The notes beneath the pieces are model-generated. The model saw nothing but the letters and a program-made list of their open reading frames with translations, was not told where the DNA came from and did not search any database. 64,000 nucleotides of DNA from an uncultured Aquimarina sp. GTDB lineage: Bacteria; Bacteroidota; Bacteroidia; Flavobacteriales; Flavobacteriaceae. The DNA lies in NCBI GenBank assembly GCA_947498775.1, contig CANMLL010000002.1, positions 279,626 to 343,625 on the forward strand, in the 5' to 3' direction. The position numbers were made by a program, and so were the translations under genes. This document shows positions 54,266 to 63,249 of this stretch, in pieces (the first letter of the stretch is position 1; the number at the start of each line of letters is the position of its first letter).

Positions 54266-55008
54266 TTACTCGATCTATTTTTTTCTTTTTCATGTGTATT
54301 ATGGTATTCTCTAATTGTGAAGATACACATTCCAAAAAAAATAAGCAGAATACCGAAAAAAATGCCAATTCTGTTTCTGTGAGTGGTAAAAAAAATAAAC
54401 AAAAACTAGAGAAAAAACAAAAAACCGAAGTACAAGACACAAAACCGGAAGAGGAACCTTTTAAACTTACCAACGAAAACTTAAGGGAATTTATGGCGCA
54501 ATACGGAAAGGAAAATCCCGAAACTCTGGTTAGAGTAACCACAAAGTTTGGTGATATCGATATTCAATTATATAAACAAACACCTATCCATCGTGCAAAT
54601 TTTATTTACCTGGTTAAACAAAAGTACTTTGATGAAACTTTCTTTTATCGTGTAGCCAAAGGATTTGTAATCCAAGGCGGTAGCAGTGATCGGCAGCAAA
54701 TGGCCAAAAGACGTTTTGAAATTGGTGACTATACAATCCCACAAGAACCCATAAAAGGCTTAAAACATGTCCGTGGTGCAGTTGCTTTATCAAAACAATG
54801 GGTAGACAACCCGTCTAATCGTTCTACACCCTATGAGTTTTTTATTGTAATTGCCAAAAAAGGTGCTGGTCATCTAGACGGTGAACATACTATCTTTGGA
54901 AAAGTAGTACGTGGAATGAGTGTAGCTGACAAAATCTCTAATGTCCCGGTTGATGGGAGTGAATGGCCAAAAGAAAACATCTTTATAAAAGCCAAGGTAA
55001 TTAGATAG
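54250..55008 (+). CDS. Exported cyclophilin-type peptidyl-prolyl isomerase (lipoprotein)
   Basis: A 252-residue protein. A lipoprotein signal (MSFTRSIFFFF..., lipobox VFSNC) suggests the start may be the second ATG at 54259 rather than 54250. A Lys/Asn-rich linker (about 25-65) precedes a cyclophilin domain with FYRVAKGFVIQGG, including the catalytic Arg and Gln. It would help fold periplasmic proteins. Its start overlaps the divergent NUDIX gene. Confidence 0.9.
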   Translation: MFQMSFTRSIFFFFMCIMVFSNCEDTHSKKNKQNTEKNANSVSVSGKKNKQKLEKKQKTEVQDTKPEEEPFKLTNENLREFMAQYGKENPETLVRVTTKFGDIDIQLYKQTPIHRANFIYLVKQKYFDETFFYRVAKGFVIQGGSSDRQQMAKRRFEIGDYTIPQEPIKGLKHVRGAVALSKQWVDNPSNRSTPYEFFIVIAKKGAGHLDGEHTIFGKVVRGMSVADKISNVPVDGSEWPKENIFIKAKVIR

Positions 55009-55058
55009 GTAACATGTATGAGGTGTATTGTTTGCAATCTATGTATTTACCCTCTGTC

Positions 55059-55091
55059 AAAAAAAACAAAAAAGCGGACCTAGATCCGCTT
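55059..55091 (-). terminator. Intrinsic terminator of the peptide gene
   Basis: AAGCGGA / TCCGCTT arms with a 6-nt loop, 8 bp past the stop codon; on the minus strand an interrupted T-run follows. Confidence 0.8.
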
Positions 55092-55098
55092 ATAAAAA

Positions 55099-55260
55099 TT
55101 AACATGGTGAAGCAATAGTTTCGCACTGACATGTATTATTTGTTCCCACATACCATTTTACACGTTCTTTATACGCTCCCATGGGGTGTGCCAACCCTCC
55201 TTGTAACTTTGCTACAGCCTCTTTACTTAATTGTAAATTTTTGAAGTTCTTTTTTTTCAT
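55099..55260 (-). CDS. Double-glycine leader peptide (RiPP/bacteriocin-like precursor), 53 aa
   Basis: A 53-residue frame from ATG at 55260 to TAA. The leader (MKKKNFKNLQLSKEAVAKLQ) ends in Gly-Gly at residues 21-22, the pattern of Bacteroidota GG-leader natural-product precursors. The 31-residue tail has three Cys near its end (CQC and the C-terminal Cys) and differs from the tail of the peptide at 24672-24827. A clear terminator follows directly. No exporter or modification genes are nearby. The leader similarity and terminator make this a strong small-gene call. Confidence 0.78.
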   Translation of the reverse strand: MKKKNFKNLQLSKEAVAKLQGGLAHPMGAYKERVKWYVGTNNTCQCETIASPC

Positions 55261-55390
55261 TGTATAAAAATTTATGATTTATACCATCATATCAACAATA
55301 AAAAAAATTGTTACCCTACAAGTGAAGTTTTGTTCATCTTTTAATCAAATTAAAAGTTTTTACTAGAATAACTATCAACCATCAACTAGA

Positions 55391-56107
55391 TTACAGTTGC
55401 TGTGTATAGTAATTATAATCTGCGATCACTCGATCTACAAAATGTAATGGTTTTTCTTGAGGCGTCACATCCATTATCGAGCTTACTTTTTTTGAAAGTT
55501 GTAAAATTACATTATGATCGGTATCTCGCTTTGCCTCGACGTACAATGTCTTTATCTTCCGCATTTCGGCATCACTAAAAACAGTTACCTGTGGATATAT
55601 GGGAGTGTAATCATCAGGAATATCAACCAATATAGTTTGATTAAATTGCACTCGCTGTCGTTCACTAATTACAGTAGTTCCTGCTGCCATGTCGCCAAGA
55701 CGCTGTCCTCGCCCACCAAGTAAAATCGCAACTACAGCCACTCCGCCCGAAGCCAATGAAATATCAAGTAACCTAAGCAACCAACGTATCAAATAATTTG
55801 AAAATGCGGGTCTGGAACCATCTAACCGGACCACTTTTATTTTCATAGCGGCTTTCCCAGGGGTTTTTCCGTCCCAAAAGGTTTCCCATAACAAAAAATA
55901 TAAAAAAGGGGGTAGCCCTAAAATTAGCCAAATTGCCCATTGGTCACCCATATCAATATCCAAAGCACCAATAATTAAAAATACAGCGATAAAATATGCC
56001 ATGAAGATCAACAAATCAATAAGATATGCCAATATACGCTCTCCGATTCCTGCAGCATTTTGCTGTATACTAACATTTTGAGCAGTTTCTATTTGAAAAT
56101 TATCCAT
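55391..56107 (-). CDS. RDD family membrane protein
   Basis: A 238-residue protein with an RDD domain: AYLIDLLIFMAYF, then DGKTPGKAAMKIKVVRLDG, and three or more membrane helices in residues 20-140. The C-terminal third is soluble. RDD proteins are often thought to be transporters or envelope factors. It is divergent, by 37 bp, from the SpoIIM-like gene of the MoxR cluster, and commonly belongs to it. Confidence 0.9.
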   Translation of the reverse strand: MDNFQIETAQNVSIQQNAAGIGERILAYLIDLLIFMAYFIAVFLIIGALDIDMGDQWAIWLILGLPPFLYFLLWETFWDGKTPGKAAMKIKVVRLDGSRPAFSNYLIRWLLRLLDISLASGGVAVVAILLGGRGQRLGDMAAGTTVISERQRVQFNQTILVDIPDDYTPIYPQVTVFSDAEMRKIKTLYVEAKRDTDHNVILQLSKKVSSIMDVTPQEKPLHFVDRVIADYNYYTQQL

Positions 56108-56144
56108 TAATTATGTTTCTTTGAGCCTCTTAATTTTATGATAC

Positions 56145-57104
56145 ATGCGTGAGGCTGCTTTTGTGAGGCAAAATAAAGATAAATGGTTAAAATTTGAAAG
56201 TGTTCTGGTTAATAATGCTATAATCGCACCAGATGAGCTATCGGATTTGTATATAGAAATCACAGATCATCTTAGTTATGCTCAGACCTTCTACCCTAAT
56301 AGTCAAACACTTAATTACCTTAACGGACTAGCCTCTAGTGCACATCAAAAGATCTACAAAACTAAAAAAGAGAAAAAAAATCGATTTTATTCGTTTTGGG
56401 TAAAAGAGTTTCCTCTTGAGTTTTATCAATATCAAAAGCAATTGTTGATTACCTTTTTGATTGCGGCTCTTTTTACGGCAATTGGGGTATACTCATCGGC
56501 TACCGATGGGGCTTTTGTGAGATCAATTCTTGGAGATCAGTATGTTAACATGACTCTTGAAAATATCGCCAATGATGATCCTATGGCAGTTTATAAAAAA
56601 ATGGGAGAAACCAATATGTTTCTGGGCATCACTATTAATAATATTCGAGTTGCTTTAAACTGCTTTATCCTAGGCGTGATGTTTGGCATAGGAACTATTT
56701 ATATGCTTATGCAAAACTTTATCATGCTGGGTTCTTTTCAATATTTTTTCTACGACAAAGGACTATTATGGGAGAGCGTACGAACGATCTGGATTCATGG
56801 TACCATAGAAATTTCAGTAATTATTATTGCGGGTTGTGCAGGTTTGGTTGTTGGCAATTCAATTTTATTTCCTAAAACCTATACCAGGCTTACTTCGTTT
56901 GTAAGAGGAATCAAAGCAGGATTAAAAATTGTAATAAGTACCGTTCCATTCTTTATTGTTGCAGGATTTTTAGAAGGTTTTGTAACCAGACATACAGAAA
57001 TGCCGGATTGGCTGGCTATTTTTATTATACTGGGGTCTTTGGCCCTGATCTTATTTTATTACGTAATTTACCCCAAACAACTATATAATAAATCAAAAAA
57101 ATGA
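56145..57104 (+). CDS. Stage II sporulation protein M (SpoIIM/DUF95)-like membrane protein
   Basis: A 319-residue integral membrane protein with about five hydrophobic helices from residue 95 onward, and features of the SpoIIM family (LGITINNIRVALNCFILGVMF, IHGTIEISVIIIAG). This organism does not show sporulation genes; non-sporulating bacteria carry this homologue with RDD, MoxR and DUF58 genes. It overlaps the next gene by 4 bp (ATGA). Confidence 0.85.
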   Translation: MREAAFVRQNKDKWLKFESVLVNNAIIAPDELSDLYIEITDHLSYAQTFYPNSQTLNYLNGLASSAHQKIYKTKKEKKNRFYSFWVKEFPLEFYQYQKQLLITFLIAALFTAIGVYSSATDGAFVRSILGDQYVNMTLENIANDDPMAVYKKMGETNMFLGITINNIRVALNCFILGVMFGIGTIYMLMQNFIMLGSFQYFFYDKGLLWESVRTIWIHGTIEISVIIIAGCAGLVVGNSILFPKTYTRLTSFVRGIKAGLKIVISTVPFFIVAGFLEGFVTRHTEMPDWLAIFIILGSLALILFYYVIYPKQLYNKSKK

Positions 57105-57973
57105 ATAACAAGTATATAGAATTTAAGAAAAAGAGAGAATTAGGCGATATTCTAAGTGATACTTTTGCTTTTTTAAGACAGGAAGGTAAATCTTTGTTTT
57201 CTGTTTTGATAAAAACTTGCGGGATCCCTTTTGTGCTTCTTTTATTGGCATCTGCCTATTACACCTATGCATCCTCTAATCTTTTTGATACAGTAAGTAT
57301 TGGCAACGGGCAACTGTTTAACTCTGGAGCCATGATAATTTCATTGTTATTGATGCTAGCTGCACTGCTCGCTTTTTATGGTCTTCTTTTTGGAAGTGTT
57401 TTGCACTATCTTAAAGCCTATATCGACAACAAAGGCACTGTAGATTACAGTAATGTGGTACAAGGAGTAAAAAAGGATTTCGGAAGCATTCTTGGACTAG
57501 GAGCTCTTTCGGGAATAATCATCTTTTTTGGATTTATGCTTTGTATACTACCCGGAATTTATCTTTATGTACCAATGAGCTTGGTGTTTTCGATTTTGGT
57601 ATTTCGCAATGTAAGTGTTTCAGACGCTATTAGTGAGAGTTTTCAGCTTGTAAAAAACGAATGGTGGATCACTTTTGCTACACTTTTTGTTCTGGGAGTA
57701 ATTATATGGGTGATAAGCATGGTATTTTCTATTCCTGCTCTTGTGTATACTTTTTCAAAAACATTTACTGCCGCCTCAGAAGGCACATATGCCGATCCAT
57801 CTGCTATGATTGATTGGGTTTTTATAGCTTTAAATACTATTTCATCGGCGGCTCAATATGTCTTGTATGTGATTACAGCAATAGCAACCGCTTTTATATA
57901 TTTCAATCTTAATGAGCGAAAATATGCTACCGGAGCATTAGAACAAATTGATTCTTTAGGAAATGAGTCATAA
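57101..57973 (+). CDS. Polytopic membrane protein of the MoxR cluster
   Basis: A 290-residue protein with about six hydrophobic helices and a short cytoplasmic N-terminus (KKRELGDILSDTFAFLRQ). It resembles glycerophosphodiester-phosphodiesterase membrane-domain or DUF4013-like proteins; no catalytic residues are visible. Its start overlaps the SpoIIM-like gene by 4 bp, so translational coupling is likely. Confidence 0.75.
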   Translation: MNNKYIEFKKKRELGDILSDTFAFLRQEGKSLFSVLIKTCGIPFVLLLLASAYYTYASSNLFDTVSIGNGQLFNSGAMIISLLLMLAALLAFYGLLFGSVLHYLKAYIDNKGTVDYSNVVQGVKKDFGSILGLGALSGIIIFFGFMLCILPGIYLYVPMSLVFSILVFRNVSVSDAISESFQLVKNEWWITFATLFVLGVIIWVISMVFSIPALVYTFSKTFTAASEGTYADPSAMIDWVFIALNTISSAAQYVLYVITAIATAFIYFNLNERKYATGALEQIDSLGNES

Positions 57974-58066
57974 TCACTTAGGGTGATAACCACAGAAATT
58001 AGTATTGACGAATTCCATCTAATCAATAAAAAAATAGTAAAATAAACAGATGAAATACAGAGTAAA

Positions 58067-58813
58067 TTGAGAATTCTTTATTACTTATTATTCTTTGTCA
58101 TTTTTTCCATATCCATGGAGGCACAAGATAGTATTCCGATTTCAGAAAATAGAGAAGTTGTATATGATCTTGATTCTCAAAAAGAAGTACAACAATTTGA
58201 TCAAGATAAAATACAAGAATATCGCAGTCAAGATGCTTTCAATTATACAGAATATCAAGAAGTTGATAACTGGTGGACACGATTTAAGAAATGGGTAGGT
58301 CAGCTTCTTCAACGATTCTTCAGGTGGTTATCCGGAGGAGAAATTACTGGTTTCTGGGCTGGGGTTCTTCAAATATTACCGTATGTGGTGGTCATTGGCG
58401 TACTATTTCTATTAGGATGGCTGTTCTTAAAAGTAAATCCTAAAGATATGCTGTTTGAAAAACAAGAACCTCCACAGATCGAGCTTACCGAAGATGAGGA
58501 TATCATTCAGAATCAAGACATTCAACAACTTATAAACCAGGCATTACAAAGTAACAATTACAGACTGGCTATTCGATACTATTACTTATTTGTTCTTAAG
58601 AAATTATCGGATCTGGAATTAATCAACTGGGAATCCCAAAAAACTAATACCGATTATATTAAAGAATTGGGTGATGCCAAGCTAAAAGATCAGTTTAGAA
58701 TAATTACCAGGCTATACGATTATATCTGGTACGGTAGCTTTGAGGTAAATGAAAAATCATATCAACAGGCAGAGAAAGAATTTCTATCTATAAGTAACCG
58801 TATTCAACGTTAG
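58067..58813 (+). CDS. DUF4129 domain protein
   Basis: A 248-residue protein. The start is TTG at 58067; no in-frame ATG keeps the signal segment (RILYYLLFFVIFSISMEAQ). A second membrane helix lies at about 105-125, followed by a cytoplasmic DUF4129 domain (NYRLAIRYYYLFVLKKLSDL, RLYDYIWYGSFEVNE). This domain is a standard member of the MoxR/DUF58 cluster. It is followed after 4 bp by the DUF4350 gene. Confidence 0.85.
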   Translation: MRILYYLLFFVIFSISMEAQDSIPISENREVVYDLDSQKEVQQFDQDKIQEYRSQDAFNYTEYQEVDNWWTRFKKWVGQLLQRFFRWLSGGEITGFWAGVLQILPYVVVIGVLFLLGWLFLKVNPKDMLFEKQEPPQIELTEDEDIIQNQDIQQLINQALQSNNYRLAIRYYYLFVLKKLSDLELINWESQKTNTDYIKELGDAKLKDQFRIITRLYDYIWYGSFEVNEKSYQQAEKEFLSISNRIQR

Positions 58814-58817
58814 TATA

Positions 58818-60029
58818 ATGAGCAAAAACGCCAAAATATTAATCATACTCATTATTGTAACCATAGGTTTGCTTACATTTCTTGAAGCTAGCGAACCCGA
58901 ACCCGTTAATTGGTTTCCTAGCTATGCCAAAGCAGATAAAATACCGTTAGGTACTTTTGTGTCTCATGAGGTTATAAAAGAAACCTTTAAAGTAGATAAC
59001 TTTAAAGATATTAATCAGCCCCCCTATGAGTTTCTTACAGATAATGATACCATTACGGGAACCTATTTTTTTGTAAATGGCTATATAAATTTTGGAGAAG
59101 ATGAATTAAATAAAATATTAAGTTGGGTTGAAAAAGGCAATACGTTGTTCATATCCGCAAAATCTATCGAAAGTAACCTTTTAGACACCCTGAAATTAGA
59201 AAGTGACAACCTTTTATCTTTAAATGACATTTCTACAAAACCTATTGTAGAATTAACAAATACCAATCTAAAAGAATCCTCTCCCTTTTTATATGACCGA
59301 GATATTGATAATCCCTATTTTAGTTCTATAGATACCACAAACACGACAGCACTTGGAGTGATGCAGTTGTATAATGATACCCTAAAGGTAAAAGAACCCC
59401 AAATAAATTATATCAAACAGGCGTTTGGCGACGGAGAAGTTTTATTGCATACATTTCCAGAAGCGTTTGGAAATTACTTTATGCTAAAAGATGAAAATTA
59501 CAAATACACTCAAAACCTTTTAAGTTATATAAACCCAAGGCAACAACTTCTTTGGGATAATTATTATAAATCCGGTAAAACATTTTATACCTCTCCCCTT
59601 TTCCTATTGTTGAATAACAGGTATCTCAAATGGGCCTACTATTTTGTAATTATTGGAATCCTATTATTTGTATTTTTTGAAGGAAAACGTAAACAGAGAA
59701 GCATCCCAATACTAACACCGTTAAAAAATCAAACACTAGCTTTTACAAGAACCATTAGCGGCATGTATTTTGAAAAAGAAAAACACAAAGAAATTGCTAC
59801 CAAGCAAAACCTTTTGTTTTTGGATTATGTTCGCAATACTTTAAGAGTGCCAACCGATCATCTGGACGAGAAAACCTTAATCGATATTTCTGCCAGAAGC
59901 AATAATGATCTGGAAACCACAAAAAAACTATTCAGATATTTTGATGAACTACACAAAAAACAAAAAATAGAAAAAGAAGAACTAAGCAGACTTTACGAAT
60001 TGATAACCGATTTCAAAAGTAGCGTGTAA
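58818..60029 (+). CDS. DUF4350 domain protein
   Basis: A 403-residue protein with an N-terminal membrane helix, a periplasmic GATase-like domain (DNDTITGTYFFVNGYINFG and GNTLFISAKS), a second helix at about 273-290 and a cytoplasmic tail. DUF4350 is the usual neighbour of DUF4129 and MoxR. The role is not established. It precedes MoxR by 27 bp. Confidence 0.85.
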   Translation: MSKNAKILIILIIVTIGLLTFLEASEPEPVNWFPSYAKADKIPLGTFVSHEVIKETFKVDNFKDINQPPYEFLTDNDTITGTYFFVNGYINFGEDELNKILSWVEKGNTLFISAKSIESNLLDTLKLESDNLLSLNDISTKPIVELTNTNLKESSPFLYDRDIDNPYFSSIDTTNTTALGVMQLYNDTLKVKEPQINYIKQAFGDGEVLLHTFPEAFGNYFMLKDENYKYTQNLLSYINPRQQLLWDNYYKSGKTFYTSPLFLLLNNRYLKWAYYFVIIGILLFVFFEGKRKQRSIPILTPLKNQTLAFTRTISGMYFEKEKHKEIATKQNLLFLDYVRNTLRVPTDHLDEKTLIDISARSNNDLETTKKLFRYFDELHKKQKIEKEELSRLYELITDFKSSV

Positions 60030-60056
60030 TACAATATTTTTTTAAAGAACTATAGC

Positions 60057-61097
60057 ATGGAAAACGAAGAAACAACTAATAACATAAACCCAGAGCAAAC
60101 GCCGCAGACAGAATCGGCAGATCAAAACTTAAGTTTTCAAAACAGAATTGATCTTAGTGAATTGCAAGAAGCTACTGAAAAACTGAAAGCGCAATTAGCA
60201 AAAGTAATTGTGGGGCAACATGATTTTATAGAGTTATTGATTGTATCACTCTTATCTAATGGCCATGTTTTGATCGAAGGTGTGCCGGGAATTGCAAAAA
60301 CAATCACGGCCAAGTTGTTTGCAAAAACATTGGATACTGGGTTTAATCGAATTCAGTTTACTCCCGATCTTATGCCAAGTGATGTACTGGGGACTTCGGT
60401 ACTAAATATGAAAACTAGTGACTTTGAGTTTAAAAAAGGTCCGATTTTTTCGAATATGGTGCTTATCGATGAAATTAACCGCGCCCCAGCCAAAACACAA
60501 GCAGCTTTATTTGAGGTAATGGAGGAAAGACAAGTAACTATCGATGGTATTCGATATCCTATGGAGCCTCCTTTTATGGTATTGGCTACACAAAACCCAA
60601 TAGAACAAGAAGGAACTTATGCCCTACCTGAAGCACAATTGGATAGATTTTTATTCAAAATAAAGGTAGATTATCCAGGTCTTGAAGACGAAGTAAATAT
60701 CCTAAAAACTCATCATGAAAGAAAATCTCAAAAACCTCTTGAGATGGTTCAAGCCGTGTTAACCCCTGCAAAATTGCAAGAGTTTAAAGCTAAAACCCAA
60801 GAGGTTATCGTTGAAGAAAAGATATTGAGTTATATCGCAGAGATCGTTACCAAAACTAGGACACATCCTCATCTTTATTTGGGTGGTTCGCCTCGTGCTT
60901 CTATAGCAGTAATGAATGCTTCAAAAGCATTTGCAGCTATAAACGGAAGGGATTTTGTAACCCCCGAAGACATCAAAAAATCATTGTTCCCAGTCTTAAG
61001 ACATCGTATCATTTTGTCTCCAGAACGTGAGATGGAAGGAATGTCTACCGAAAATGTAATTGAGATGATCCTTCAATCTGTAGAAATACCAAGATAG
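60057..61097 (+). CDS. MoxR family AAA+ ATPase
   Basis: A 346-residue ATPase with Walker A GVPGIAKT at about residues 75-82, Walker B VLIDEINRAP, sensor-1 ATQNPIEQEGTY and an arginine-rich C-terminal lid (GGSPRAS). MoxR proteins are chaperone-like and pair with DUF58/VWA proteins to mature envelope or metal enzymes. The N-terminal 25 residues are acidic and low-complexity. The DUF58 gene begins 2 bp after its stop. Confidence 0.95.
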   Translation: MENEETTNNINPEQTPQTESADQNLSFQNRIDLSELQEATEKLKAQLAKVIVGQHDFIELLIVSLLSNGHVLIEGVPGIAKTITAKLFAKTLDTGFNRIQFTPDLMPSDVLGTSVLNMKTSDFEFKKGPIFSNMVLIDEINRAPAKTQAALFEVMEERQVTIDGIRYPMEPPFMVLATQNPIEQEGTYALPEAQLDRFLFKIKVDYPGLEDEVNILKTHHERKSQKPLEMVQAVLTPAKLQEFKAKTQEVIVEEKILSYIAEIVTKTRTHPHLYLGGSPRASIAVMNASKAFAAINGRDFVTPEDIKKSLFPVLRHRIILSPEREMEGMSTENVIEMILQSVEIPR

Positions 61098-61099
61098 TT

Positions 61100-62434
61100 T
61101 TGATCAAATTTTTAAAATCACTATATCTAAACGCCAAAGTATTTTATATACTTGCCGCAATATCGACATTATTTTTGTTGTCGTATTGGTTCACGGTGCT
61201 ATATCCAATAGCTTGGTTATTGGTTTGGGGAGTAGGGATTACATTTTTATTTGATATTGTTATTCTCTACAACACAAAAAATGGTATCGATGCCAGTAGA
61301 ATTTTACCTGATAAATTCTCTAATAGTGACTTCAATGCTGTACCTATAAGGATAAAGAATAACTATAGCTTCGCCTCTAGTGTAGAAATCATTGATGAAA
61401 TTCCGGTGCAATTTCAAAAACGCGACTTTCTTAAAACAGGTACCATTCCTACCAAATCAGTGCTAGATTTTGAATATTCGCTGCGTCCTGTAAAACGAGG
61501 AGAATATGTTTTCGGGAATCTGCATATATATGCTATGACTCGTCTTGGCCTTGCAAAACGGCGCTATAGTTTTGATAAGTCTGCTATGGTAAAAGTGTAT
61601 CCTTCGTTTATACAGATGAAGAAATATGATTTTCTGGCCATTGATAATAAGCTCACCCAAATCGGCCTCAAAAAAATACGCCGTATCGGTCATACCATGG
61701 AGTTTGAGCAAATCAAAGAATATGTTTTGGGCGATGATGTGCGTACCATTAACTGGAAAGCTACTGCCAAACATGGTAATTTGATGATCAATCAATTTCA
61801 GGATGAAAAATCACAACCTATTTATTCTTTAATTGATGCCAGCCGTGTGATGAAAATGCCATTTAATGAGTTAAGTTTATTGGATTATGCTGTGAATAGC
61901 ACCTTGGCTTTTTCTAATATTGCTTTAAAGAAGCATGACAAGGTTGGGATGCTTAGCTTTTCGAATACCGTAAATGACTTTTTACCGGATAGCGGAAAGA
62001 AAACATACATCAATAACATTTCTGAAACCCTGTATAATGTAAAAACACAGTTTTTGGATTCTGATTTCGGCTTACTGTATGCCCATGTCAAACGACAAAT
62101 TACCCATCGTAGTTTATTACTTCTATACACTAATTTTGAGCATATCTCATCGCTTAAACGACAACTACCCTATTTACAGGCACTGGCAAAAAAGCACTTG
62201 TTGGTAGTGATATTTTTTGAAAACACAGAGTTAGATAATTTAATAACCAAAAAAGCAAAAGATCTTCAAACCATCTACGACCAAACTATTGCACAACAGT
62301 TTGCTTATGACAAAAAGGTGATGGTAAAAGAATTGCAAAAACATGGTATTCAAACAGTTCTAACTACTCCAGAGGATCTTACGGTAAATACGATCAACAA
62401 ATACCTTGAGATTAAAGCACGAGGGCTTTTATAG
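61100..62434 (+). CDS. DUF58 domain protein, partner of MoxR
   Basis: A 444-residue protein with two N-terminal membrane helices (about 10-55), a beta domain and a DUF58 region (IGHTMEFEQIKEYVLGDDVRTINWKATAKHG, residues about 195-225) that resembles a VWA-like domain. The start is TTG at 61100, 2 bp after the MoxR stop. It is the last gene in the cluster and likely the membrane-anchored partner of MoxR. Confidence 0.92.
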   Translation: MIKFLKSLYLNAKVFYILAAISTLFLLSYWFTVLYPIAWLLVWGVGITFLFDIVILYNTKNGIDASRILPDKFSNSDFNAVPIRIKNNYSFASSVEIIDEIPVQFQKRDFLKTGTIPTKSVLDFEYSLRPVKRGEYVFGNLHIYAMTRLGLAKRRYSFDKSAMVKVYPSFIQMKKYDFLAIDNKLTQIGLKKIRRIGHTMEFEQIKEYVLGDDVRTINWKATAKHGNLMINQFQDEKSQPIYSLIDASRVMKMPFNELSLLDYAVNSTLAFSNIALKKHDKVGMLSFSNTVNDFLPDSGKKTYINNISETLYNVKTQFLDSDFGLLYAHVKRQITHRSLLLLYTNFEHISSLKRQLPYLQALAKKHLLVVIFFENTELDNLITKKAKDLQTIYDQTIAQQFAYDKKVMVKELQKHGIQTVLTTPEDLTVNTINKYLEIKARGLL

Positions 62435-62562
62435 CTTACTATTATTGTAATTTTGATTAAAGATGTATTGGTTTTTGAAATATCGAGATATGTTTTTAAG
62501 TACTTTTATGTAGAAAATATAGTTACTTTTTGTAACTATACATATAGATTGTATGCAATTCC

Positions 62563-62664
62563 AGTAAAGAACCTCGGTGCAAGCCCACGGGGCATTTGTA
62601 AGAAACTGATTTTTGATTTCGAGGCAAGCCTCCTTTAGCATTTAAATCTCGATTATCGAGTAAA
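62563..62664. repeat. Dispersed 100-bp repeat, copy B
   Basis: About 90% identical to copy A at 42075-42174, with the same three successive hairpins. It ends 3 bp before the GNAT start codon and so forms that gene's leader. A short similar string (CGAGGCAAGCCT) also occurs at 27561-27572. Confidence 0.8.
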
Positions 62665-62667
62665 AAA

Positions 62668-63108
62668 ATGAAAATAGAAATAAGACCAATAGAAGAAAAA
62701 GATTTTGAGCAAATAATTGTTCTTTTTAAGGAATTTGCTTTATTCGAAAAGTTACCTGAAAAAATGACAAATTCTGTTGAACAAATAAAACAAGAAAGAG
62801 ATCTTTTTAACTGTTTTGTAGCTGTAGTTGATAAAAAAATAGTCGGGTATGCTACCTACTTTTTAGCTTACTATTCTTGGATTGGTAAATCTCTATATTT
62901 AGACGATCTATATGTAAGTGCAAAATATAGAAAAAAAGGAATTGGGAAAAAATTACTTGACACTGTTATCGATTTAGCGAAAAACAAAGAATGTAAAAAA
63001 ATACGTTGGCAAGTTTCAAATTGGAATAAAAATGCTCAAAAATTTTATGAATATATTGGTGCTGAGATAGATGATGTGGAATTGAACTGTGACTTAAAAC
63101 TGACATAA
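62668..63108 (+). CDS. GNAT family N-acetyltransferase
   Basis: A 146-residue protein with the GNAT core: IEIRPIEEKDFEQIIVL at the start, LYVSAKYRKKGIGKKLL as the acetyl-CoA-binding motif A, and NKNAQKFYEYIGAE as motif B. It resembles spermidine/spermine-type or ArgA-independent small acetyltransferases; the substrate is unknown. Its leader is repeat copy B. Confidence 0.92.
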   Translation: MKIEIRPIEEKDFEQIIVLFKEFALFEKLPEKMTNSVEQIKQERDLFNCFVAVVDKKIVGYATYFLAYYSWIGKSLYLDDLYVSAKYRKKGIGKKLLDTVIDLAKNKECKKIRWQVSNWNKNAQKFYEYIGAEIDDVELNCDLKLT

Positions 63109-63249
63109 AAAGCCAGCATACAATACTCTATAAAATCAGAAAATAACCTAGTGTCGGATCGAAAGGTCATTCCCTTTTTGCCGTGGTTTGGATACCCAGT
63201 CAAGCTGAACACAAGCTTTTGCAAATTAAACCTGCCTGCCTGGCGGATG
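63109..63249. other. Boundary of a less AT-rich insertion
   Basis: The base composition becomes less AT-rich here, leading into the transposase gene. The inverted repeat of the element could not be fixed without its other end. Confidence 0.5.

Larger units (their letters stand above)
55009..55390. other. Intergenic region holding a small peptide gene and its terminator
   Basis: 382 bp. It contains the double-glycine peptide gene at 55099-55260 and a minus-strand terminator at 55072-55091. The remainder is AT-rich, without further genes seen. Confidence 0.6.

Noticed and set aside
62435..62562. Possible small gene between DUF58 and the repeat
   Set aside because: Only short AT-rich frames; nothing supports coding.
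62453..62638. 61-codon frame running through repeat copy B
   Set aside because: It only reads across the repeat; the other copy does not keep the frame, and no start signal is evident.
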